A stretch of 64,000 bases of DNA, from positions 16,029,427 to 16,093,426 of the forward strand of contig OX442417.1 in the NCBI GenBank assembly GCA_949361645.1. The letters run 5' to 3'. How positions within the stretch are numbered: the first letter of the stretch is position 1; each line of letters starts with the position of its first letter. Shown in pieces: positions 49,568-62,660 of this stretch. The notes beneath the pieces are model-generated. The model had not been told where the DNA came from. It made no database searches and saw only the letters and a program-made list of their open reading frames with translations. A program made the translations under genes and the position numbers. Source of the stretch: Spongilla lacustris (Eukaryota; Porifera; Demospongiae; Spongillida; Spongillidae).

Positions 49568-50940
49568 TTATGACAGGAGGTGTCGTATTCCTGACTGGTC
49601 ATCCCTTCTCATTGTTTGAAAGTGAGGATGTATATTAGTATACATGCCTGTATCTAAACCTGGTCTCCAGACCTTTGGCATTCATATATACAGTACCACC
49701 TATCTTGTTACGCATTTTATGCAGATCCGGTTCTATTCTGTAAGCAGGTTTAGCCATCTGGAACAGCCCTCTTCTACACTGACATGGCCCATGACCCATC
49801 CCATGCCTTCTACCCAGCCTTGGAGCTGCCCTCCAATAAAAGCACATCATGAGCAACAAGTGGGTGGAGCATAAAGCTTGTGACATGCTTAGCTGCCTGG
49901 TGTTGTATAGTGGTGTAATAAAGCTATACACATGCTTAGCTGCCTGGTGTTGTATAGTGGTGTAATGAAGCTATACACATGCTTAGCTGCCTGGTGTTGT
50001 ATAGTGGTGTAATGAAGCTATACACATGCTTAGCTGCCTGGTGTTGTATAGTGGTGTAATGAAGCTATACACATGCTTAGCTGCCTGGTGTTGTATAGTG
50101 GTGTAATGAAGCTATACACATGCTTAGCTGCCTGGTGTTGTATAGTGGTGTAATGAAGCTATACACATGTTAGCTGCCTGGTGTTGTATAGTGGTGTAAT
50201 GAGCTATACACACGCTCAAGGTGAATGCACACGCTTGGCTTGTGGTTCAATCATGACAGTCTTTTAATTATTGTAGGCACACTGGAGATCCCTTGGTAGC
50301 TTTATTTACACAGTGTTTTAACCTCGCTGTGAACAGAAGTGGAACACACCACTTGACCTTCAGGGCAGTGGCCATTGACAGAGTCCAAAATCATCTATGC
50401 TTGCTAATTTAGGTATCAGAATTTAATTGTCTGTGTTCATGTTTTGAAGTTGAAATATGCAAGTAAGTAAAAACATCATCTCTGAGGAAGTTGGTGGCAT
50501 ATAGGATTTGAAGGCAATAGTAGTGTAAAATCGAAGGGAACAAGGGTCTAATAATAAGGATAGTTCTATATTTAGCACACAAACGTACATATTATATACC
50601 CCCCCATTGCCTTCAAATCCTATATACCTCCCAACCTTCTCATAATTTTATTTACTGAGTCCTCCCCTCCTCTCCCCCTGCCCCCCCCCCCCCCCCCAAT
50701 GTTACCTATCAGTCCCATCCACTCAATACTCCCAATACTCCCTTTTAGTGCCCCCCTCCCCCAACACTACCTATCGGCCTCCCTTGTAGTGCAGAAGGAC
50801 ATGGGAGACTTGCTCTAGTCACTGTCATGAAGGCACACCTCAAACAAGGCAGAGTCTATCCTGCTCAGAGCACTGGCATTGCTAGGGTCTGCTACCAACT
50901 GTTGTCTAGCCTCCGCCCACCTGTTCCTCTCCAGGGAGAG
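49568..50940. repeat. dispersed repeat D, copy 2
   Basis: Second copy of the repeat at 43696-44885, same orientation. It has about seven units of the ~47-bp CTTAGCTGCCTGGTGTTGTA repeat instead of three, plus a decayed palindromic MITE near 50470-50650 and a poly-C run at about 50681-50697. Confidence 0.85.
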
Positions 50941-51354
50941 GGGTGCTCAAGAAGGGAAGGGGCAGGCTTCGAAGTGGATACTATTTGTGAGTGGATGACA
51001 AGAGGGAGGGACAGGAAGGCCTGGGGAGGAGAAGAGACCTGTGTGGGATCAGCATACAAAAATGAGGTCAGGCCTTTCAATGCACAAAGCTGAGCTGTAG
51101 TTCAAAGATGATTCATGGCTTCAGTCAGCAGTTTCTCATCAATGGTGTCTACAGGTACATGTATAGAGGAGGAGCTATCCATTGAAATCATACTCAATGG
51201 TTCCAAAGGTTTAATAACATGTACATCTACACCAGTACATGTACCAAGGCCAGCCACATACATGTGCACAACCACCAGAATGAAGCAGTACAAGTACATA
51301 TACCAGGTCATGTGACACCTCTCCCAGATCATTATATGGAGTAGTGAGAGGAGA

Positions 51355-51610
51355 AAGAGGGAGGGAGGGGGGGAGGGAGGGGGAGGGAGGGAGGGAGGGG
51401 AGGGAGGGAGGGAGGGGAGGGAGGGAGGGAGGGAGGGGAGGGAGGGAGGGAGGGAGGGGAGGGAGGGAGGGAGGGGAGGGAGGGAGGGAGGGGAGGGAGG
51501 GAGGGAGGGAAGGAGGGAGGGAGGAGGGAGGGGGAGGGAAGGAGGGAGGGAGGGAGGGAGGGAAGGAGGGAGGGAGGGAGGGAGGGAAGGAGGGAGGGAG
51601 GAGGGTAGAA
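51355..51610. repeat. GGGA-rich minisatellite
   Basis: (GAGGGAGG)n with AAGG variants for about 250 bp. Open frames on both strands are low-complexity artefacts. Confidence 0.95.
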
Positions 51611-54600
51611 GGGGAAGGGGAGGAGGCAGCTGATGGATTCCCTTGTGGTTTTTGTTTGATAGTCTCAGATTGAGGACCAATGATTGTGGATGAGAGGTTA
51701 AATTTGACAGACACTACACAAATGCTATACCCATCGCTATATTGGGGACTCAAAACACGGGTAGGCAGATAAATGAAATTAGTTTGTTTTTTTTTTACAC
51801 TCGACCTTTGGCGCGCGCATGCGCAGTTATCGTATCTGCTCGGCAGCGTTGATAATAGTTATGACTTCTTTGTGCTCAGAAAAACTCTGTCATGGCTGCT
51901 CCCGTCGTTCCTGTACAACCTGTAGGTGGCACAGTGGTGTGTTTATATGTATGTCTAGCCAGTGTTTCTCCACGCGCAGCTTCGTTCGTCTTTCACTCTG
52001 CTACCACTTCGACCTACAACTCTCGTGTGCTTCAAATGCCATGACGGGTACACCGTGCCTCGGCAGGTAAGGAGAGCAGGCCTCTGTTCGTCTTTTACTT
52101 CCCCATTTCTATGGGAACGTTTTTATTAATGATGCATTTTAATAGGGGGCATAATTCGCTCAACCGGGCCGCGGTGCCGCGGTGGCCTTGGGAAAAGGTT
52201 CCTTCGCGTGCAGGTGACATGCTACGTGAAGCATTTGCTTTGACACCATGCCCATGGTAAGTCAGCATGAAGATGTATTAGGCTAATTATCGTAGTTAAA
52301 AACGAAACGTAGTTATGTTCGAGTCATGGTTGTATGCGTGCACGTGCCTCGGGTAACCCGTGCCCAGCTCTCTTCCGTGCTTTTCCTCTCTCCGCTGCAT
52401 GTTATAGTACCTGTATGTGTGGGGACGGCGGCATGCGTGCGCGTGGCCAATAATAGATAATCACACGGATGAGCGTATAGTTCTCGTACTCAGACCTGAT
52501 CCGAAGAGTTGAGTGCACCGTACGATTATCGCTACATGTATAGTACATATGCATTGTATACGCTTTATGCATGTATACTGCACTGCCACATAGCCTGTAG
52601 CGCACAGTACATGTGGAGTGCGCATCAAGTAGAAAATAAAATAGTATTACATTTTTGGGCAATTTTAATCAGCATGCCCACATGTCCCTCACAACACGTA
52701 TTTACAAGGCACTGCTGTCACAATGTGAAATAACCTTAGTTAAAAAAAAAAAAAGCTAACACATCGCTATTATCAGCTACTTTCCACTGCATTCAGATTG
52801 CTAATCCAACACCACTGACCGGACACATAGTAAGTGTTGAATGGATCACCTATAGTACATGCCAATAGAGAAGATGTGGTGTCACATGACTCACCTTTGC
52901 ACCTCAAAGTCACGGGTGCTCACATTCCCACACTGGCCCACACAACCTGCATGTTCATTGATGTTATGCAGATGTGCAATATGGGATGGATTATGATTTG
53001 TATTTACTTTTATTTAGAACTGAAGCAGCATAAAGGGACAGATGATAGCTGCATTAGAGCAGCAGCTGAATCACCTACCACCATCAGCTGTCTGGTCATC
53101 CCCTCATGCCCTCAGCACCATCACCATCACAGGATGAGGGGAGAAGACTTAACTCTGGAGACCAACATTGCTGAGCGGAGGGCACAGCTCCTCGTCCATA
53201 GGGGATGTGGAGGAGGTGGTGAGTATGCTAGAGGCGACAGGTTCTGCCCATGTAGTCCTCTAAATATTCAGCATTTGGTCCTATCCACTTGTTTGTCCCC
53301 TCCCCCTGTGTCCCCCTCCTTCCCTTCCCTATGTTTCCCCCTTCCATAACTCCCCTTCTACACCCTCCTACCCCCTCACTGTATGTTCCCTCCCCATGTA
53401 CACCTCTGTGTATGTTCCTACCTATACCTGTCTCACGGTGATACTTATAAGGTCATTGTCATCATTGAAGAGTCACCTTCACCCTCCTCCCCTCCCTGTA
53501 TGTCCCCTCTCCATGTGCCCCTCTTCTACACCCTCCATTTATATGTTCCCGTTCTGTACCTTTCTCACAGTGATACTCTGTCATTACTTTCTGTTGTGAA
53601 TTGTCCTGTGGATTAGAGATCATTTCTGGTTCACCTCAGGCAATATATATCTGAGCCCATGTCGATTAACGTATGTTGTGTGTGCTGGTGTGTTGTGAGA
53701 GACTGGGTTCTGTTATGCATGCTCCTAAATGTGCATACATGTATGTGTGTGCAAGAGTTCCTGAGAAAATTTGATATTGGTGGATTTAGCTTTACCATGG
53801 GATAGATCTTTGAGCTAGCATTGTTGGCCTTGGTTCACCATTCCTCCAGCATGTGCATGTTGGGAGAGGGGTAGGGAGGGAGGGGGTTGGGTTAACAAGC
53901 TGCGTCTCACTTCAATGTTACGGCAATTTAATTCCGGCTCTCTTTTTGCGTGTATGTTTTCCAAGATGTATGCGGTTGTCATGTCAGGTATTTAGAGCAC
54001 GATGTTTTCTAGCTCTTGTATCTCGCTTTATACCTTCTGTCTCTAGCTTTGTATGCTTAGTGACCTTAGCATCCTTCTCTTGTGCTTCTTATAGCAGTCG
54101 CTTTAGGCAGGAATGTCCCCTAGTGGTATCACATACATCAAATACAGATTGGAAAACAATTGCCAAAATGTTCAGTCTTGGATTACTATTGCCCCGTTGA
54201 TGTGAGATGCAGCCGGTGTAAATCAAGTAGACATGTGAATGTGGCCTAGTGCAGTGTCCTTAAGGATTGGACACTGAAACTGTAAGCTTACAAAAAGGCC
54301 AACATAGTAGTTGTACTGGGGTGGGAGGACTTGTTCTACTCTCCATGTCTCTTCTTTCACTCTTGAGGGTGTCCAAGGGGGAGCACTTTGGGCATGCCCA
54401 CCCAATAGTGTTATCCCAACTGGAGAAGCCTTACCTCTCCCTGTCCTTAAGCAACAGGTCCATGGGTGGAGGGGGGTGGGCACTTTGGGCACGTGCTCGC
54501 CCCTCACACACCATGGATTTGCCGCTGCCCCTATCTCTTCCCTCTTCCTTGGCATGGCCCCACCCTTTCCCAGGCTAGCATACCTGGGTATACCACTTAA

Positions 54601-54880
54601 GAGAGAGAGGGCAAATGTGTTTGTGGGGAGGAGAAAAAAATAACATTCAAAACTTAAATAATCAATATAGCATGTGCAAGAAGGCCACCAAGCTAAAGGT
54701 AGCTGCCAAGAAGCTTGCTGGGCCCATGGCCACATAGAAGTTGTGCATGGTGAATCTATTGGTACATGTGTAGATGTAAGCAATTCCTGAGTATGTTATC
54801 TGCTATCACTCCATTCCCTCCTCATGGACTTCTTTCCACCACTACTGCTGGGAGGGACAATCACAAAGCCTGATTAGCAC
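51611..54880. other. no certain gene
   Basis: No recognisable protein or RNA gene. A possible 5' exon lies at 51893-52070 (an ATG at 51893 and a donor CGGCAG followed by GTAAGG at 52070), and an exon-like segment at about 53018-53218 sits between TTTATTTAG and GTGAGT, but neither gives a known product. 53682-53780 repeats 44880-44978. Confidence 0.4.
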
Positions 54881-54887
54881 TACCGGT

Positions 54888-55135
54888 ATGTGTGCAGAGC
54901 TATGTGTGGAGGGCTATGTGTGTGCAGGGCTATGTGTGCAGGGCTATGCGTGCAGGGCTGTGTGTGCAGGGCTATGTGTGCAGGGCTGTGTGTGCATGGC
55001 TATGTGTGTGCAGGGCTATGTGTGCAGGGCTATGCGTGCAGGGCTGTGTGTGCAGGGCTATGTGTGCAGGGCTATGTGTGCAGGGCTGTGTGTGCATGGC
55101 TATGTGTGCAGGGCTGTGTGTGTAGGGCTATGCTG
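54888..55135. repeat. 14-16-bp minisatellite TGTGTGCAGGGCTA
   Basis: About 17 units of (TATG/TGTG)TGTGCAGGGC. All three plus-strand frames stay open through the array, which is a repeat effect. Confidence 0.93.
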
Positions 55136-56480
55136 ATGAGCTGAAGAAACAGTATTTAAATCACAGCACTAATTACGAGGTAATATTTCTCATAGCTCAT
55201 GTTACAGTGTGTTTATACATTTGTTGTATCACATCGTAGATGTAGGGTGGCAGATCAAGTGTGGTGGAAGTCATACACATGTAATGTAATTAGCAGCACA
55301 TTAACCATATAGTCATGAATATGTTTGCACAATGCACATATAAGATGGACATCTTACAATAAGCTGTGTGTGTGTGGCTGCCCATCTCTTACAATGTGCA
55401 TACCTCTTCTCTCCACGTGGACTAGTTGCTGAAAAAGCTCTCAAAAGATGTGGAGCACAGTGCTGGAAGGTCAGGAGGAAGAGCTCAAGGCCATCAAGGG
55501 GAACACAGCGGCTAGTGAGGAAGACTTTTAAGTGCGAGGCAGAGGTGAGAGTTTTTAAAGTACCAGTTCATAATACAATTACCCACAAGGTGATTTGATT
55601 GATTTATAAATTCGATACTGCAAATTTTATTTTGATTCATATATAGTGATACACGTAACTAAATACAGTGAGCTTAGCCCCTCCCTCTGCATATCTCTGT
55701 CACTGCTCTGTATGTGTTCTGCTGTGTGCTATTCTACCTCCACATTCAATGTAGGTGCACATAGTATGATCACAATAGGCAACCATGTATGTCCGGGAGA
55801 TCCACTCTGCATGCCCCCTAGGAAGCATCTGGGTGCTAGGTTATTGATGTTCAAAGTTACCAGAGCAGCCAACATGCATGTACCTTTTGAATTTAGCTTG
55901 TTGGTGTACCAAACTGATGCTTTCTGAATACAAAACAGTTAATGACCTGAGATAAACAGTAGTATGCATCCTACTTGTGTAAAAGGGAGGTTAGTTGAAA
56001 TTTAGCAGCCAACTGTTTGCATGTAGCTTTTGAATTTAGTGAGCTATTAGCATTGAAGCTGCATGTCTGAATTCAGAACAACTTAAGACATCTTTCTCTC
56101 ATGTTTTGATGTTAAATCGACGGACCTGGTCAAAATCATCTACATGTAGACGCTATTTCAGAGCAATTTTCGGGTATTTATATCCTCCAAAAAACATTCA
56201 TTTTCTTACTGAGCCATCTAAACAGGTTAAACAGCACATGGGTAGGTTTATTAGTTTATTATAATAAATGATATTCAAAGTACACAATCGTCTACGCGTA
56301 GACGATGATTAAACATGAATTCATTTCAGAGAAAAGCATCTCACCAGTAAATATTTTCTACTAGGTACTGCAGGCGACATGTTGCAGTGGGGCCTGAACG
56401 GATTACAGCATGATTGCAAAAGGAAACAAGTAAACCATTCTGTCTTTCTGCCTCATCCAATTAGAGGTAAGTGAACGAGC
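55136..56480. other. no gene seen
   Basis: Ordinary AT-rich sequence. A short direct repeat of the type GCATGTAGCTTTTGAATTTAG occurs near 55870-56040. Nothing recognised. Confidence 0.4.
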
Positions 56481-56499
56481 AGCTGTTTCGTGTGCCTTG

Positions 56500-57065
56500 T
56501 TGCCTGATCCAATGAGAGGTCAATGCCTTGAAGGGGATTTGGTTTTGTTTGTTTCCTTGCCTGATCCAATGAGAGGTCAATGCCTTGAAGGGGATTCGGT
56601 TTTGTTTGTTTCCTTGCCTGATCCAATGAGAGGTCAATGCCTTGAAGGGGATTTGGTTTTGTTTGTTTCCTTGCCTGATCCAATGAGAGGTCAATGCCTT
56701 GAAGGGGATTCGGTTTTGTTTGTTTCCTTGCCTGATCCAACGAGAGGTCAATGCCTTGAAGGGGATTCAGTTTTGTTTGTTTCCTTGCCTGATCCAACGA
56801 GAGGTCAATGCCTTGAAGGGGATTCGGTTTTGTTTGTTTCCTTGCCTGATCCAATGAGAGGTCAATGCCTTGAAGGGGATTCGGTTTTGTTTGTTTCCTT
56901 GCCTGATCCAACGAGAGGTCAATGCCTTGAAGGGGATTCAGTTTTGTTTGTTTCCTTGCCTGATCCAACGAGAGGTCAATGCCTTGAAGGGGATTCGGTT
57001 TTGTTTGTTTCCTTGCCTGATCCAATGAGAGGTCAATGCCTTGAAGGGGATTAGGTTTTGTTTGT
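56500..57065. repeat. 57-bp minisatellite, ten units
   Basis: Ten tandem 57-bp units with GATCCAA at 56506, 56563 and so on to 57019. Units differ at a few sites (AATGAGAG or AACGAGAG; GGATTTGG, GGATTCGG or GGATTCAG). Because 57 is 19 codons, a 19-residue peptide repeat can be read on both strands (minus: KQTKPNPLQGIDLSLDQAR). No flanking domain supports coding. Confidence 0.97.
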
Positions 57066-60000
57066 TTTGCATTGAAGTGGATTTGCATTGCCTTGGAGTG
57101 GCCATTTTGTGTAACCTGATTGTCTTGTTGCCTCCCAAGTGCAGGTAAATACTATGAAGTGGAATGGGCAGCTGGAAGAGTGCAGACAGCGCAGTGATTG
57201 GTGGAATTACTCGTGTGAAAACAGGTGTGCATGCACCTGTGTGTATGTGTGTGTGTGTGTGTGTGTGTGATGAGCTTCAAAAGTTCCTTTTGCAGGTGCC
57301 ACCACTAATCATCTGGACTTGAGAGGTTCCCATTCAAAGAAGGACCTGTTCCAACTACTGTTCCCTAAGGACTGTAGGGAGTCATTGCATTATGTAGATG
57401 TAGCTGTGCAGGGCACAGAGCTGAGGGAATGGAGGTGTGGACATTTTCTTTATGATCAAACAGAGGATGGCTTTCTTATGCTGTCTCCCTGAACATGTGC
57501 AACTGGACCAACGCAGTGGTGTGATAGACCTTGCAACCCCATCCCCAGGTCTGTTATAGGTAGATCTACATATTGATCACTCATACCCAACTATCCAATG
57601 TGTTATTTAGATAATGGAAGTACGTAGATACAGTATTGCCATGTCTTGCCTTATTTGTGTAATTAATGCTGTCTGAGCTAGGCTTGCTATGGTGGAACCA
57701 GGAGGGCAGAAGGAGCAGGATCATCTTGGGAGGACTTCTTCACCACTACCTTGCTGCAGAGTGCTGGTAGTGTTTGTGAGTGGTTCGTGGAAACGACCAC
57801 CAAACAACGTCAAGTGTTGGCAGTTGCAGACAGGTACACTTGTCCAAATGTACACGCTGGTCACATGCACAATGAAAACGGTAGATTAGATTATGCTTTA
57901 CATGTAAAATACTTAATTCAGTTGGTGCTGATGCTTACTAAACTTCTGTTCCTTCACTATAGAGAGGAACAGATGTCATGACCTCTTCACTAAACCAGAC
58001 ATGCAGGCTCTCAGCATGTCACATACTTGTGCGGATGGAAGGCTTTAGATGTTAGAAGTCATGCAAGCCTGTACATGTAAGTGATACATGCCTACTTTGG
58101 GTATGATTCCTTATTGTACATATACATGTATATCAGAAGTGTACATGTGCATGCACATAATTGTGTTGGGGGAAGTGATATTCAAACCTCTGGTATGTGT
58201 ACACATGTACATGCGCATAAATGTGTTGGGGGAAGTGATATTCAAACCTCTGGTATGTGTGCATGTATCATTGTCACTGATGGATAGAATGCTGGAAAAA
58301 GAAACGTCAAACTGAGCATGTATATGTGTGTTAATAAGAAATATGAACCAATATATTCTTAACAAGAAGTTATTTCAAAAATAGACTGATATTTTTGGCA
58401 AGAAGTTTCAATTGAATGTCATATTATGTGCATCACATGCTAATTGCTTAAACTAAATATAGAGTAGATTTGCTCAGCTAAAAATGTAGTATCCTAAGTG
58501 CTATTAACCATTAATGAAATTCAGGTACCATGTGATGTATATTTTATTTTTGTGTTATTTTCTCTTACAAGTATTTCCTGTTATTGAAAAAAAAAAAAAC
58601 ATGTGATGTATAAGTGGTTACATAGATATTTGTGTGTTTTGTGTTTCATATGTGATGTATTTGTTTGTTATATTATTACTTTACATAGATACAATAAAAA
58701 ATAAATACAAGATGTAGTATGATAGGGAGAATGTACAGTAGAGTGTAAAGGGGAGAAAGGAAAAAATGTGATACATGTGAAGTAATTAACTTGGAAACAA
58801 TAATTTAATTATTGTAGATTACCTGGCCCCTCCTGGAACTGTTGAAACTGAGATACTACTGCTTTTGGAGATCCTCACATGCTGTAGATAGATAGGTGCA
58901 ATGACAACGTCAATGGCAGTGTAGCCACAAGCTTAGCATTCCAGTGGTAGACTACAAATTAGCCGCTTTAAGGTCAACCAATACCGCACTCTTTGAGTTC
59001 CTCTTCATCACCCCCATGACATTTCTTATACTCCCCTTGTCTACATGTCCATGCTTGGAAGTCATTAGTAGTAGGCCTATGCTTTGGACAGTCCGCCCCA
59101 TACTACCATTGATCAATCAATATGGATTGTCACTTTTGTATGCACTTCTGGTCCTTCTCCACTAAATGATGTCTCAGCTTAGCAGAAAGATGTGCATGCA
59201 AGTCTACAAAGCACATTACTATTGGCTTGCCTACACTATTTGAGCTGCCTCAATCCGGTCATTATCGCTGGTGCACTGTAAAGCCTCAATCTCTCCTCAA
59301 GGCTGGAAAGCTGCACGGATACCGAGCCAGGTGTATTTAAAAACAAGGTACATGGGTAGTATTAGCAAGGTGAGATGGCAAGACCACATATGGGCAATTG
59401 AAAAGGTGTCAGTTCAGAAGATGCATGTGTCTTGTGGATTTAGTTATGCAATCACTAAATGATGGGGAGCTCTCTGCTCCACAGTAACACTGGGAACCTT
59501 GTTTGCGGCTACACCTACCAAAGCTGTGACCATAGCTGTGTTCTATTCACTGACTGTAGGCGCTCAGGGGAATCGTTCTGCTGCATAGCTGCATAACTGT
59601 AGGCGCTCAGGGGAATCTTTCTGTTCCATAGCTGCATAACTGTAGGCGCTCAGGGGAATCTTTCTACTGCATAACTGCCACATTTTCAGTATCCTCCCAT
59701 CCTCCGCATGGAACCGGGGGAGGTGTGGGGAGTGTTGGCAGCTCTACATTATCAGTAACCCATTTTTGGTATCCTCCCGTCCCCTGCTATTTAGAGGTGC
59801 TTCATTTCCCAGATTATCACGTCCAGTGTATCCTGATTTTGCTGGGCTGTTTGCCTCGTCTTCTTTGGCATCTCCTGCACAGGTCGTTCATCACTTTCAC
59901 CTAAACGTTGCAGTTCAGTTCCAGGGGGCGGGGGATGTCGTATTTCTGCCGGGGTTGACGCTGGATTCTCTGGCAGCTTTCAAGGATTATGTTTACTGTT

Positions 60001-60443
60001 TGATACCCTCTGGCATGTGGATAGATGTAGCACACGGCTTGAGCTGATCAAAATGTACTATCTGTCGGTTTCTTCTTCTTCCATATCTTGTGTCTTGAAT
60101 CCTATATACAACGGTAAACAGCTTATTCTCTACTGTATAGGGTTGGCTCCAGGGGCAGTGCAGTTTCCTTGATGCTTCCCTATAGCCATGACTGGATTAT
60201 TTAACCACACCAGATGTCCCACCATGAATTCCTGCCCATGTACTCTTTCTGCTTGTGAACAGCAGTGCCGAGATGTTCTTTAACCCTCAATCGAGTATGC
60301 CACATCCAGTACTCTGTACATATTCATGACAGGGCAGCGGCTGCGTTGGTGGTGACCCATGTACAATATCCACTGATAGCTTGGCCTGCCTTCCGAACGT
60401 CATATAGAATGAAGTGAAACCTGTGGAGGACTGCACAGAAGTA
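57066..60443. other. no certain gene
   Basis: No confident gene. 57300-57490 has a 60-codon open stretch (HSKKDLFQLLFPKDC) of unknown nature. 58140-58260 carries a ~60-bp direct repeat (two units). 59555-59670 has three ~50-bp units with CTGTAGGCGCTCAGGGGAAT. ATTGATCAATCAA...GGATTGTCAC recurs at 59108 and 63750, suggesting dispersed repeats. Confidence 0.45.
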
Positions 60444-62234
60444 TTATGCCATACAAAGCTGACGCAGATGTCTGTCCCAATCTCCTGGGTGCTTGTGAAC
60501 TGTGGTTGCCAGCATGTTGATAAGTGTGCGATTCAGTCTTTCAACCAACCCATCACATTGAGGGTGATAGGGTGTGGTACGGGACTTGTGAATGTGCAGC
60601 AACTTGCATATTCCTTGTATGATGTTCGATTCAAATTGGCGTCCTTGGTCTGAGTGGAGTTTTTCTGGTATGGAGAACCGGCAAAAAAATTCCTTGACCA
60701 GCTTTTCAGCCACTGTACCGCCTCCTGGTTTGGAATGGCGTATGCCTCTACCCATCTGGTGAAATAATCCCAAACCACCAATACATATGCATTACCACTC
60801 TCACCTCTTGGGAACAGTCCAGTGATATCGACTGCCACCATTTCCAACGGGTACCCCGTGACGATTCCTTGGAGTGGTGCTCTGCGTTCTGGGTTGGGCT
60901 CTTCCTAGCTGCACAATCTGGATAATTTTTACACCACATCTGCATGACCCAGCCAATAGAACCTTTCTCGAAGTCGACTTAACGTCTTCACCTCTCCCGG
61001 ATGACCCTCTAGTGCCCCGTCGTGCAACTGATGTAAAATATCCGACCGACTCACTTTGGGTATGACTGCCTGCAGATGCTGGTTTCCAGTGGTGTCTTCG
61101 AATTGTCTGTACAGAACATCATCCTTAAGCAGCTGGTCCCATTGTTGAGCCAGTTCTGCACGTTCTCTGCCTTTCCTCTTGAGATCTGACGGGTTTGGTC
61201 TTGTTCCAATACACAGTGCCTGGTAGATTGGCCCAATGGCTTCATCATCTTGTAGTGACTGTTGCAAGTCAGGCTCGCTTAGAGATACAGGGTCCTCAAG
61301 TGTGAGTGGAGCAGCTGCCACAGTGTCACTCCGAATTCTCTCGGATTCTGTTTTGATGGGAGAGAGCATCAGCGTTGGTGTGGCTACGCCTACTCCAATT
61401 CATGAATGGCTTCGAAGTCGAACTCTTGAACTAACTCTAGCCATCTTGCCATCTGTCCCTCTGGTTCTCTGAAATTATAGAGCCACTGTAGGGAACTGTG
61501 ATCAGATCGTACAACAAAATGTCGCCCCAGAAGGTATGCTCGAAAGTGCTTCACGAATGTTACCGCTGCCAACAACTCCTTCCTCATAGCACAGTATCGT
61601 CTGTCGGCTCTGCTGAGTATTCGGCTGGCATAGGCTACGACACGTTCACCGCTGCCTTCATGCACTTAGGACAATACAGCTCCTAATCTAGACTACGCTG
61701 GCATCTGTGTCAAGGATAAATTGTTTAGAAAAATCAGGAAATGCCAAAATAGGTGCAGACATCAGCTGTGACTTTAGCTCAACAAATGCTGCATCACACT
61801 CAGTGGTCCATTTAAACTCCCTCCCTTTTTCTGTTAGTCGATACAGAGGTTTGGCAATAGCTGCAAAGTTGCTCACATACTTACTGTAGTACCCGACCGG
61901 ACCCAAAAATGTTTGGACTTCCTTCGTCGTAAGAGGTACTGCCCACTTCTGCACAGCATCTGTCTTGGAAGGGTCGGTGGCTACACCTTCTCTTGTAATT
62001 CTGTGACCTAGAAACACGACATGTCTGCAAAACAGAACACATTTAGACGGCTTAAGTTTCAAACCTGCACCTCTTAATCTGTCCAACACCAACTTCAGAT
62101 TTGCTAGATGCTGGGCTGAATGTCCTCCTCATAATCAAAATATCGAGGCAACAGCTCCATTGGATGCCTGATAGTACTAGATCCATAAGTCTCTGGAAGG
62201 TGGCAGGAGCACTGCATAGCCCAAAGGGCATCAC
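60444..62234 (-). pseudogene. decayed Ty3/Gypsy retrotransposon pol
   Basis: Minus-strand blocks run in Ty3/Gypsy order. Reverse transcriptase: MMPFGLCSAPATFQRLMDLV, then LKLKPSKCVLFC and VVFLGHRITREGV (62234-61688). RNase H: VAYASRILSRADRRYCAMRK and VRSDHSSLQWLYNF (61665-61390). Integrase zinc finger and core: LHDGALEGHPGEVKTLSRLR, MVAVDITGLFP and TTPYHPQCDGLVERLNRTL (61369-60444). The segment where the YxDD catalytic motif should be is deleted or shifted, and at least five frameshifts or stops separate blocks. No gag, protease or LTRs were identified, so this is an inactive relic. It is a cellular retrotransposon remnant, not an intact virus. Confidence 0.9.
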
Positions 62235-62539
62235 TTTAAACTCGTATAGCCCAATTACTGATTTACATCTGATCTATTAATAGCTATCCTGCCTTTCAGG
62301 AAGGCCCAGCCAGTGTAACATTGACAGCAAAGGAGAGCTTGCTGAATCTAAGAAAAGTAGTTGGGAGTTAGTGCTTTTTGCCTGCCTGAACTAGCCACAA
62401 ACAGATCAGAGAATGTCCCCCCCCCTTTTATTCTCAAGCAGTGACTGCTGCTGGGTGGCTGAATCCAAGGTGTTTTCTAAAACACTGTGAATGGGTAGGA
62501 GGACCCTCTAGCTTTTCAGACCCACAGGTATGCCTTGTG
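62235..62539. other. no gene seen
   Basis: Short unassigned sequence between two reverse-transcriptase fragments. Confidence 0.5.
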
Positions 62540-62660
62540 CTTCACATGTACTGATACGGAGGACTGGACATAAATGGCACACTGATGATGGTCTGCTGAG
62601 CCAACAAGCAGGACATCGTCCAAGTAATGGATGGCATCACCTTTTGTATCTTCTAGAAAG
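62540..62660 (-). pseudogene. reverse-transcriptase fragment, possibly DIRS-like
   Basis: Minus-strand reading gives DTKGDAIHYLDDVLLVGSAD followed by HHQCA. The YLDD catalytic box with following 'LLVG.AD..QC' fits tyrosine-recombinase (DIRS/Ngaro-type) reverse transcriptases better than Ty3/Gypsy. Only about 40 residues are readable, without the recombinase, so the class is tentative. Confidence 0.45.

Noticed and set aside
51819..52070. Possible secreted Cys-rich protein
   Set aside because: No known domain, weak start context and no confirmed downstream exon; left as unassigned.
54888..55144. Cys-rich 80-codon peptides in all three plus frames
   Set aside because: Minisatellite artefact; no signal peptide or cysteine framework consistent with a secreted protein.
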